NCBI GenBank assembly: GCA_034178815.1
Contig: JAXFQS010000082.1
Coordinates: 1-43,230 of the forward strand
Origin: JAXFQS01 sp034178815
Lineage (GTDB): Bacteria; Verrucomicrobiota; Kiritimatiellia; RFP12; DVOR01
DNA length: 43,230 nucleotides
Reading direction: 5' to 3'
In this document: piece after piece, positions 31,523-38,367 of the stretch
How the letters are laid out: every line of letters starts with the position of its first letter
How positions within the stretch are numbered: the first letter of the stretch is position 1
Notes under the pieces: generated by a model
Told to the model about the DNA's origin: nothing
Databases searched by the model: none
What the model saw: the letters and a program-made list of their open reading frames with translations, nothing else
Position numbers and translations under genes: made by a program

Positions 31523-32678
31523 CTTTGACTTCCATAGGAGCCTGCTGCCAATCCGGCAGAATGTCCACAACAACCAAATTGGACTTGCCCTCCTTCTTAT
31601 TCGGGAAGGCCTTGCGCAGACGAATACGCGTAATATATTCCCCTGCAGGCCCCTTGAAGCCCGGGCGCTTGACATGCAGTTCCACGGAAGGCAACGGCGC
31701 ATCCAGATTCTCGCCCAGCAACTCCTTCATGGAATCCTCGCCAAGGCGGATGATGGCAAACTGGTATTCATTGTCCACCTTGACAACTTCACCCTTGACA
31801 CCTGCCGTCAGATTGGCCACGGCGAAGCCACCACCCGTGCCGCCACTTGCCGGATCCTGCTTCAGACGCTTGATTTCCTGCGTGGCCTGTTCAAGGGCCT
31901 TGTTGAGGTTCGCAATATCCGTCTCAAGGGTCTCGACCTTCTCTTGCTTCTCGGCCACTTCAGCCTTGGCATCGGAGAGTTCGACTTCAAGTTCTTTGCG
32001 CCGAGCCTCCATTTGTTCAATCTTGGCCTCTTTCTCGGCAATGTCGGCTTTGAGCTTTTCTATCTCGGCCTCTTTCTCCTTGATGGTGTGCTTGTCGCGG
32101 CGACCATCCTGCTTGAGATTATTGTAGTCGGTGATGACGGTGACGAGTTCCTCGCGGAGTTTGACCAACTGTTCGCGGGTCTTGTTGAGGAGCGCGTTCT
32201 GGGCCTTGGCGCGGTCGAAAACCTGTTCCAGAACAAGGCGTGCGGTGCCCTGCCCCTCGGTAATGTAGTTGCCCATAGAGTCGGTTGCGGGGACGATTTT
32301 GCCGTTTTCGTCCGTCTGGGTACGGTAGTAGGCGTTGAGTTGGGCGCGTTTGGCGTCGGTGGAGTCGATGTCCATCGCGGGGAGGTTGGCCTGCTCGTAC
32401 TTTTGGACATAGCCATCCCAAAAGGTATCGGTCTCGGGGTTGTCTTGAAGCTGATCGGTGACCTGGGCGATATCGCGCGCAGGATAGACGGCTGGCGAGG
32501 CAGGGTCGACGGGATCCTCGTTTTCAAGGGTTTTGGAGACTTTGACGAAGTAGTCTTTGTAGAGTTCGCCGCGGCCCTTGAGCAGTTCGCGCTTCTTGTA
32601 GAGTTCGGCGGAGAAATAGAGCGATACGGCGTTGATGACCAAGACGAGAAAGACGAGGATGCGCAAAGCTACATTCAT
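31506..32678 (-). CDS. Membrane-anchored coiled-coil protein of unknown function
   Basis: A 390-residue protein with one N-terminal membrane segment (about residues 3-23, VALRILVFLVLVINAVSLYFS). Residues about 150-285 form a long coiled coil dense in Lys/Glu heptads (KEKEAEIEKLKADIAEKEAKIEQ and onward). A C-terminal beta domain of about 110 residues follows (GVKGEVVKVDNEYQFAIIRLG..., ending DVIFY). The layout suggests an anchored periplasmic rod with a terminal binding domain. I do not recognise the family. The ATG at 32678 follows a good promoter; the longer reading runs through that promoter. It is coupled to a small lipoprotein gene. Confidence 0.75.
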   Translation of the reverse strand: MNVALRILVFLVLVINAVSLYFSAELYKKRELLKGRGELYKDYFVKVSKTLENEDPVDPASPAVYPARDIAQVTDQLQDNPETDTFWDGYVQKYEQANLPAMDIDSTDAKRAQLNAYYRTQTDENGKIVPATDSMGNYITEGQGTARLVLEQVFDRAKAQNALLNKTREQLVKLREELVTVITDYNNLKQDGRRDKHTIKEKEAEIEKLKADIAEKEAKIEQMEARRKELEVELSDAKAEVAEKQEKVETLETDIANLNKALEQATQEIKRLKQDPASGGTGGGFAVANLTAGVKGEVVKVDNEYQFAIIRLGEDSMKELLGENLDAPLPSVELHVKRPGFKGPAGEYITRIRLRKAFPNKKEGKSNLVVVDILPDWQQAPMEVKDVIFY

Positions 32679-32712
32679 AGTTGAGACCTGTCGTGGGGCT
32701 ATTGACGGCATA

Positions 32713-32741
32713 ATGATAACCGAAAGGGCGGAGAATTTCAA
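32713..32741 (-). promoter_or_regulatory. Sigma-70-type promoter of the coiled-coil gene
   Basis: On the minus strand TTGAAA (32736-32741), a 17-bp spacer and TATCAT (32713-32718) lie 35 bp before the ATG. Confidence 0.75.
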
Positions 32742-32852
32742 ACAAAAAGAGCGGTTCGCGGCAAGAAAGCGGCGCCCGCCCTCTCGGTGCGGCAAGCGAA
32801 TCGGATGATGCCCTTATATAAGGTATAACTCCAGCCAGCCATACCCGAGCGT

Positions 32853-32977
32853 GCCCCCCACCCGCCCCAGCAAATGGTTCCCGCGTCCCCCTTCGAGAGG
32901 TTCCTGCGATCCAGACCGGATGGTTGCCACCACCACCCCACACGCTCGCCCACCAGTCGCCCACGGAGGAGCCAACC
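32853..32977. repeat. 23-bp-phased intergenic repeat, cluster 9 (6 units)
   Basis: Cores at 32853 (GCCCCCCACC), 32876 (GGTTCCCGCG), 32899 (GGTTCCTGCG), 32922 (GGTTGCCACC), 32945 (CTCGCCCACC) and 32968 (GGAGCCAACC) step by 23 bp. The left half-site is strong in the units at 32876 and 32899, both halves at 32922, and the right half at 32945 and 32968. A seventh, weak unit may start at 32830. The cluster sits between two divergent promoters in a 436-bp gap. Confidence 0.8.
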
Positions 32978-33042
32978 AATCCGTCCGAGCGCCCACCGCC
33001 CCGACGCCACGAGGAGAAACCTCGCCCAAGCGGCGGTTTTGC

Positions 33043-33071
33043 TTGCCAACAAAAGGCCAAAATGGTATACT
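33043..33071 (+). promoter_or_regulatory. Sigma-70-type promoter of greA
   Basis: TTGCCA (33043-33048), a 17-bp spacer and TATACT (33066-33071) precede the greA ATG by 43 bp, with a GAGGA Shine-Dalgarno in between. Confidence 0.85.
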
Positions 33072-33114
33072 CTGAATCTTTAGCAACCGGATTTCCGCCC
33101 CGAGGATATTCCCT

Positions 33115-35217
33115 ATGAGCAACGATTTCAACAGCCAGTACGATGCGATCCAGACCCTCGTCCAAGAGGGCAAGCCAGCCGAAGCCGCCGCCGAGTTCGA
33201 CACCATTCAGAAAGAACTCCTAGCCGCCCGCGACCTCCCCGGCATGGTCTCCTGCCTGACCCGCCGCGTCCGCATGCTCGACGACATCACACTCCCCGCC
33301 CTTCACGACACCCTCAAATCCGCCGCACCCAAAGAGCAGAAAATCCTCCTCGACCAGATTGGCCTCGAACGCACCAACATCAAACCCGCCGAAGTCCTCC
33401 GCCGCCTCCAAGTCCTGCTCGACATCAAAGAAGGCGACCCCGTCCTCGACCGCTCCTGGGGCTTCGGCGTCATTCGCAAGATTGACTCCTTCTTCGCCAA
33501 AGTCACCATCGACTACGATATCAACCCCGGCCACACCATGACCTTCGCCGCCGTGGCCGCCAGCCTCAAAGTCTGCCCCGAAGAACATATCCTCGCCCGC
33601 AACTACCGCGATCGCGCCGCCATCGAGCGCATGGCCAAAGAAAACCCCGGCGAACTCCTCAAACTCGCCCTCCGCAGCTGGGGCAATGTCCCCGTCGGAC
33701 GCCTCGAAGACCTCCTCTGCAACAACGCCATCCTCGGCCGCGACCAGTGGAAACACTTCTGGACCGAAGCGCGCAAAGCCCTCCGCAAAGACCTGCTCGT
33801 CGACATCCCCGCCCGACGCACAGAACCCATCCGCCTTCTGACCGCCCAACTCGCCTTCGACCAAGACTGGCTCGCCGAACTCAAAAAGGCGCGCGACATG
33901 CGCAAAATCCACAAGGCCATCACCGATTACCTGGACGACCTCAAGACCAACGGCGACCAGACCGCCATCCCCCCCGACTTCGCCGAAGTCATCAACGACC
34001 GTATAGCATTCTCCCTCAAAGGCGCCGACAACACCGACGCGCCCCTTTACGCCGCCTACATCGTCCTCTCCAAACGCGCCCGCGTCCAACCTTTGCCCGA
34101 CGAGGACCTCCGCAAGCAGATGATTGACGAAGACCGTTTCCTGCAAGCGGCCGAAAAACTTCCCGCCACCCAGTTGCGCGCCCTCTTTGCCTTCCTCCTG
34201 GCCGATGCCAACGCCAAGACCGCAATCATTGCCAGCCTCCCCCGCCTCAACCTCACGACTTTGGGCGAAGTGCTCGGGCTCCTCAACGACGATCCGGAAG
34301 CCCGCGCCGCGGTTGCCAGACTCCTATCCCAACCCGAGCCTGTGCCCACCCTGCTGGTCTGGACGCTGCGCAACCACGAGAACCTTTCCAAGGACGGCTG
34401 GACGCTCCCGACCTATATGGATCTGCTCCAGCAGGCGCTCTTCGTAATCGAGCATCGGTACGCAGGCGAAGCGCTCCGTATGCGCAACATTCTTCAAGAG
34501 TTCTTCGACAGTTCCGCTTGGTTGACCAAGACTTGGGAGCGACTCGACTCGTTCCAGCGCCGGCTCCTGTTCGAGCGCATCCAGGCCTCCGAGTTCTGGG
34601 AACCCGCCTCCCATCGCGTGCTCGTCAAGCGCCTCATTTCGCTTTCGCCCGCCCTTGGAAAAGGAAAAGATCATCTTTCCGTCAAGGCGGCCACCAAGCG
34701 CCTCACCTCTTGGCGTTCGCTGGCCGAGCGCAAACTCGCCTACGAGCATCTGGTCACTGTTGAGATGCCCCGGAACGCTGCCGATATTGCCGCGGCACGC
34801 GAACTCGGCGACTTGCGCGAAAACGCCGAATACCAGTACGCCAAAGACAAGCAGCGCGAACTGCTCACCCGCCAGTCCAAGATGGATGCCGACCTCAAAC
34901 TCATCCAGGGAACGGACTTCGCCGATGTCAAGACCGATCAGGTTGCCCCGGGCACGGCGGTCTCCTACACGCGCCCCGACGGCACCGTTTGCTCCTACAC
35001 GATTCTCGGCGAGTGGGACAGCAACGAGCAGTTGGGCATCATCTCCAACAAGTCCCGCCTTGCAATCGGCCTTTTGGGCAAGAAGGTCGGCGAGAAGGGC
35101 AAGATTCCCTCGGCCGCCGGCGAAGAGGAGGTCACCATCACCTCGATTGCCCCCATCTCCGACGCCGTCAAGGAGTGGATTGCCGGAACGCCTGCGCCCA
35201 TCAAAGACGAGAAGTAG
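33115..35217 (+). CDS. greA: Transcription elongation factor GreA with long N-terminal extension
   Basis: A 700-residue protein in which only the last 160 or so residues are GreA. The coiled-coil finger is seen as ARELGDLRENAEYQYAKDKQRELL, with the acidic tip Asp and Glu of GDLRENAEY that stimulate transcript cleavage in the RNA polymerase secondary channel. The C-terminal FKBP-like part (VSYTRPDGTVCSYTILGEWDSN... through GLLGKKVGEKG) follows. The first 540 residues are helical and repeat-like, with no recognised domain. Chlamydial GreA has the same size and layout (about 715 residues), so this is the PVC-type long form. It has its own promoter. Confidence 0.88.
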   Translation: MSNDFNSQYDAIQTLVQEGKPAEAAAEFDTIQKELLAARDLPGMVSCLTRRVRMLDDITLPALHDTLKSAAPKEQKILLDQIGLERTNIKPAEVLRRLQVLLDIKEGDPVLDRSWGFGVIRKIDSFFAKVTIDYDINPGHTMTFAAVAASLKVCPEEHILARNYRDRAAIERMAKENPGELLKLALRSWGNVPVGRLEDLLCNNAILGRDQWKHFWTEARKALRKDLLVDIPARRTEPIRLLTAQLAFDQDWLAELKKARDMRKIHKAITDYLDDLKTNGDQTAIPPDFAEVINDRIAFSLKGADNTDAPLYAAYIVLSKRARVQPLPDEDLRKQMIDEDRFLQAAEKLPATQLRALFAFLLADANAKTAIIASLPRLNLTTLGEVLGLLNDDPEARAAVARLLSQPEPVPTLLVWTLRNHENLSKDGWTLPTYMDLLQQALFVIEHRYAGEALRMRNILQEFFDSSAWLTKTWERLDSFQRRLLFERIQASEFWEPASHRVLVKRLISLSPALGKGKDHLSVKAATKRLTSWRSLAERKLAYEHLVTVEMPRNAADIAAARELGDLRENAEYQYAKDKQRELLTRQSKMDADLKLIQGTDFADVKTDQVAPGTAVSYTRPDGTVCSYTILGEWDSNEQLGIISNKSRLAIGLLGKKVGEKGKIPSAAGEEEVTITSIAPISDAVKEWIAGTPAPIKDEK

Positions 35218-35278
35218 GCCGAGCCCCTTCGCCCGGTTCACGCTTTTGCGCTACGGGTTGGCGGCTGGTGCACGCTGA

Positions 35279-35380
35279 GGTGGGTACGACAAGGCCAGTT
35301 TGGCATCTTTCTGCCGCCCCCGAAGGAAGCCAGCATGCCCCGCCATGTGTGACCGAGAACGGGGTTCTTGGGTAGCCACC
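35279..35380. repeat. 23-bp-phased intergenic repeat, cluster 10 (3 clear units in 5 phases)
   Basis: Cores at 35279 (GGTGGGTACG), 35325 (GGAAGCCAGC) and 35371 (GGTAGCCACC) fall on a 23-bp lattice (steps of 46). 35302 has GG at the right place and 35348 no match. The outer cores can pair with each other (8 of 9 bases) around an 83-nt loop. Confidence 0.6.
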
Positions 35381-35830
35381 TTTCGTTTTTCGCCGTCCCG
35401 ACCGGCACTTCGGGGCGGGAACGGTAAATCCGCCGGGGCGAAAACTGTTGGCGCTACAGTCTTTCGAGAGGAAGACGCGCCGCGCGAAGTTGGCCGCCTG
35501 GCACTTGCCGCGAATGAATCGCCCCGAGCCGAGACGCCAGCGTCTGGCTCTGTCAAGCAGGTGACGCGCGGGTTCGCGTACGCCGCACCGGCGCGTGCCG
35601 GGCGCAGGTTGTCTCTTTAACAATTCTCTGATTTGCCCTTGTTGCTTTCATCATCCAAATCCGCTCCACGATGCGTTCGCGCCTCGACACGCGAACCAAC
35701 CGCCATCCGAATCAACCTGTCTCCATCTTTCCGATCGCCTCACCATTCCGCTACGGCACCGCTAATCCACGACTTCTGAAAAAGGCACTCTGGCGGACGA
35801 TTCGCCACGCTCGCTTTGTCCGCCGCCATT
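35381..35830. other. Hairpin-rich intergenic region before nrnA, possible leader or RNA
   Basis: Part of a 613-bp gap. It holds hairpins TCCCG...CGGGA (35395-35419), ACTGT/ACAGT (35443-35459), GTCTT/AAGAC (35459-35476), a GAGCC-AGACG stem (35526-35550) and GGCGGAC/GTCCGCC (35792-35824) just before the nrnA ATG. It has no tmRNA, RNase P or SRP signature and no convincing gene or promoter. Confidence 0.4.
35613..35625 (+). promoter_or_regulatory. boxA-like antitermination sequence
   Basis: CTCTTTAACAATT matches the boxA core and following bases of E. coli rRNA leaders (GCTCTTTAACAATT). NusB-NusE binding in the transcript is the known role of boxA. There is no rRNA gene in the window. Confidence 0.45.
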
Positions 35831-36838
35831 ATGGCTCAAATCCCTTTTGCTGAACTGATCTCCTTCTTCGCGAAACACAAGAAGTTTCTCGTCTCCGGGC
35901 ATGTACGCCCCGACGGCGATTCCATCGGCTCGGCGGTGGCGCTGTGCAGCCTGCTCAATCGCCACGGGCACGATGCGTTCTACCCGGTCGACGCGGGCAA
36001 GGCCGGGGCCCCCGCATTCTTGCTCGAAGGTTCCGCCGCGGTTCCATTCGAGCGGATTCCCGACTTCGACGCCGTGGTTTGCGTCGACTGCGCCTCGGCA
36101 GACCGTTTGGATTCCCGCCTTCAAGGGTTGGTCTCCGGCAAGCCGGTTGCGTGCATCGACCACCACCATACCAACACGGCTTTCGGAACCGTCAACTGCA
36201 TCGATCCCGAGGCCTCCTCGACTGGCGAACTGATTTGCCGCTTGGCTGATGCAGCGGAGTGGACATTGAACCGCACCGAGGCGGAGGCGCTTTGGGTCTC
36301 GATTGTGACGGACTCGGGGCGCTTCGCCTATGAGTTGACTTCTCCGGAGACCTTGCGCATCGCCGCCCGCCTCAAGGCCTTGGGCGTGCGGTCGCAGGAG
36401 ATCAACGACCGCCTCTACTGTTGTTTTACCAGGCAGGCGCTGGAACTCAAGCGCCGGGCGTTCAATACCCTTGAAGTCTCCCCCGACGGCAGGATTGCCA
36501 GCGTCAGCCTGTCGGCAACCGATTTTCTGGCGTCCGGAGCAGGCAAGTCCGACGCCGAAGATATCATCGAGATTCCCCGGTCGGTTGCGGGAAGCGTCAT
36601 TGCGCTCTACCTCTACCAGACCCCCGAACGCCCCGAGGTGACCCGCTTGTCGATTCGGACGCGTGCCCCGCTTGATGCCACGCGTCTGGCCGGCGCGTAT
36701 GGCGGCGGGGGGCATTTGCGCGCCGCCGGGTGCGATATCAATCTACCGCTTGAGGCGGCGAAAAAGGCCGTTTTGGGGCAGATTGCGCGCCTCTATCCGG
36801 TCGCCGGGAACGAAGTCGCCCCCGCCTCCGGCAAATAG
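35831..36838 (+). CDS. nrnA: Bifunctional oligoribonuclease / PAP phosphatase NrnA (DHH family)
   Basis: A 335-residue DHH/DHHA1 phosphoesterase that degrades very short RNAs and dephosphorylates 3'-phosphoadenosine 5'-phosphate. Metal-binding motifs are HVRPDGDSIGS near residue 25, VVCVDCASADRL, the namesake CIDHHHTNTAF, and IVTDSGRFAY. The C-terminal substrate motif is YGGGGHLRAAGC. The ATG at 35831 is chosen over a TTG 15 bp upstream. No Shine-Dalgarno is visible, and a 7-bp hairpin ends six bases before the ATG. No promoter is evident, so it may depend on readthrough from greA. Confidence 0.92.
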   Translation: MAQIPFAELISFFAKHKKFLVSGHVRPDGDSIGSAVALCSLLNRHGHDAFYPVDAGKAGAPAFLLEGSAAVPFERIPDFDAVVCVDCASADRLDSRLQGLVSGKPVACIDHHHTNTAFGTVNCIDPEASSTGELICRLADAAEWTLNRTEAEALWVSIVTDSGRFAYELTSPETLRIAARLKALGVRSQEINDRLYCCFTRQALELKRRAFNTLEVSPDGRIASVSLSATDFLASGAGKSDAEDIIEIPRSVAGSVIALYLYQTPERPEVTRLSIRTRAPLDATRLAGAYGGGGHLRAAGCDINLPLEAAKKAVLGQIARLYPVAGNEVAPASGK

Positions 36839-36840
36839 GC

Positions 36841-36868
36841 TTGACCCCTGCGGACGGCGTGGTAGAAT
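36841..36868 (+). promoter_or_regulatory. Sigma-70-type promoter of the iron alcohol dehydrogenase gene
   Basis: TTGACC (36841-36846), a 16-bp spacer and TAGAAT (36863-36868) begin 2 bp after the nrnA stop. AGGAG follows about 10 bases before the ATG at 36908. Confidence 0.8.
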
Positions 36869-36907
36869 AGAGAACCGTTGAGTTCGACTACACAGGAGAC
36901 TACTGTT

Positions 36908-38122
36908 ATGGCTCGTTTTACCCTGCCTCGCGACATCTACCACGGAAAAGGCTCCCTGGAGACCCTCAAGACCTTGACCGGCAAGCGCGCGGTCATTTGC
37001 GTCGGCGGCGGATCCATGAAGCGCGGAGGCTTCCTCCAGCGGGCGGAAGCCTATCTGAAAGAGGCCGGCTTCGAAGTTCGGCTGATTGAGGGAATCGAGA
37101 GCGATCCTTCCGTCGAGACGGTTATGAAGGGCGCTGCCGTCATGAGCGAGTTCCAGCCCGACTGGATCATCGCGATGGGGGGCGGCTCGCCGATTGATGC
37201 CGCCAAGGCGATGTGGATCAAGTATGAACATCCGGAGTGCAGTTTCGAGGATATGTGCAAGGTCTTCGGCTTGCCGAAGTTGCGCACGAAGGCCAAGTTC
37301 TGCGCCATCTCCTCGACTTCCGGGACGGCGACGGAAGTGACCGCATTCTCCATTATCACGGACTACGCCAAGGGCATCAAGTTCCCCATCGCCGACTTCG
37401 AGATTACCCCCGATGTCGCCATTGTCGACCCGGATTTGACCCTCACCATGCCTCAGAAACTCTGCGCGCATACGGGTATGGATGCCTTGACGCACGACTT
37501 GGAAGCCTATGTGGCGGTGGCGCGCTCACCCTACTCCGATGCGTTGGCTCTGCACTCGATGGCGATGATTCGCGACGCGCTGGTCAAGAGTTACCACGGC
37601 GATGCGGAGGCGCGGGCGCAGATGCATGACGCGCAATGCTTGGCGGGAATGAGTTTCTCGAACGCCTTGCTGGGCATCGTCCACTCGCTGGCACACAAGA
37701 CAGGCGCGGCGTTTCAGGGCGGGCACATTATCCATGGTGCCGCCAATGCCATGTACCTGCCGAAAGTGATTCGTTTCAATGCGCAGGTCGACTGGGCGGC
37801 GGAGCGGTACGCCTTTTGCGCCCGAAGGCTGGGGCTGGCAGGGGCGGAATGTTCGCAGGATGCCCAAATCGCCGCGCTTATCGCTTGGTGCCGGAAACTC
37901 AATGACGAACTGAACATTCCTCACTGCATTAAGGATTATGCGGCCTCGGGCCTACCCGGCGGCGGCATGGTCTCGCAGGAGGAGTTTGACGCGAAGGCCG
38001 CACAGATTGCCGTCAACGCTGTGGGCGACGCCTGCACGGGCTGCAATCCGCGCCAGACCGATGCGAAGTTGATGGAGCGGGTGCTGCGTTGCTGCTGGGA
38101 CGACTCCGAAGTCGACTTCTAA
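36908..38122 (+). CDS. Iron-containing (group III) alcohol dehydrogenase
   Basis: A 404-residue NAD(P)-dependent oxidoreductase. The nucleotide site shows AVICVGGGSMKRGG and IIAMGGGSPIDAAKAMW; TSGTATEVTAFSII follows. The metal-binding region has HTGMDALTHDLEAYV and LGIVHSLAHKTGAAFQGGHIIHGAANA, giving the Asp and three His ligands of the family. It resembles butanol dehydrogenase and the C-terminal half of AdhE, so a fermentative aldehyde reductase is likely. The substrate is unknown. Its own promoter, an AGGAG site and a downstream terminator make it monocistronic. The ten extra upstream codons lie in the leader. Confidence 0.92.
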   Translation: MARFTLPRDIYHGKGSLETLKTLTGKRAVICVGGGSMKRGGFLQRAEAYLKEAGFEVRLIEGIESDPSVETVMKGAAVMSEFQPDWIIAMGGGSPIDAAKAMWIKYEHPECSFEDMCKVFGLPKLRTKAKFCAISSTSGTATEVTAFSIITDYAKGIKFPIADFEITPDVAIVDPDLTLTMPQKLCAHTGMDALTHDLEAYVAVARSPYSDALALHSMAMIRDALVKSYHGDAEARAQMHDAQCLAGMSFSNALLGIVHSLAHKTGAAFQGGHIIHGAANAMYLPKVIRFNAQVDWAAERYAFCARRLGLAGAECSQDAQIAALIAWCRKLNDELNIPHCIKDYAASGLPGGGMVSQEEFDAKAAQIAVNAVGDACTGCNPRQTDAKLMERVLRCCWDDSEVDF

Positions 38123-38128
38123 AGCCAG

Positions 38129-38161
38129 GCGTGCCAACCAGTCACCGGCGGCAGGGGCTAC
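38129..38161. repeat. 23-bp-phased repeat, cluster 11 (2 units)
   Basis: Cores CGTGCCAACC (38129) and AGGGGCTACC (38152) are 23 bp apart. The second supplies part of the stem and loop of the terminator at 38147-38184. Confidence 0.5.
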
Positions 38162-38184
38162 CTAAGTCCCTGCCGCTTTCTTGT
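38147..38184 (+). terminator. Terminator after the alcohol dehydrogenase gene
   Basis: GCGGCAGGG (38147-38155) pairs with CCCTGCCGC (38167-38175) across 11 nt, followed by TTTCTTGTT. Confidence 0.85.
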
Positions 38185-38232
38185 TCCTGAATTCCTGATA
38201 AAGGTCTCCAACTGTGCCCCCTGAAGCAGTCC

Positions 38233-38277
38233 GAAAGTGTATCGGCGACACTGTTTTGTTCCACTTGAGACACTTTC
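38233..38277. promoter_or_regulatory. Inverted repeat upstream of the dnaK sigma-54 promoter
   Basis: GAAAGTGT (38233-38240) and ACACTTTC (38270-38277) are perfect inverted copies, and AGTGT-N7-ACACT (38236-38252) forms an inner dyad. They lie about 55-95 bp before the expected transcription start, where enhancer-binding activators usually bind. Confidence 0.5.
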
Positions 38278-38302
38278 ACCCCGTTTGAGTGCCGAAAAGG
38301 CA

Positions 38303-38319
38303 TTGGCACGGGAGTTGCA
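38303..38319 (+). promoter_or_regulatory. Sigma-54 promoter of dnaK
   Basis: TTGGCACGGGAGTTGCA matches the sigma-54 consensus TGGCACG-N4-TTGCW, with GG (38305-38306) and GC (38317-38318) exactly 10 bp apart. Transcription would start near 38330, leaving about a 38-nt leader before the ATG. No CIRCE element is visible. Confidence 0.8.
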
Positions 38320-38367
38320 GATAAAGTGGCGTGTTGCATGAGCAGCACGGAAACGAGGATTCATTTT

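Noticed and set aside
35299..35623. Frames of 106-140 residues in the greA-nrnA gap on both strands
   Set aside because: They are Arg/Pro-rich translations of high-GC DNA, without Shine-Dalgarno, overlapping hairpins and a phased repeat.
35218..35830. tmRNA, RNase P RNA or SRP RNA in the greA-nrnA gap
   Set aside because: I looked for the conserved core strings (for example RNase P GAAAGTCC and ACAGAA, SRP GTCAGG with GGAA loop, tmRNA tRNA-like ends) and found none in the right order.
38185..38367. CIRCE operator before dnaK
   Set aside because: TTGAGTGCC at 38284 recalls half of CIRCE, but the partner TTAGCACTC at 9-bp spacing is absent.
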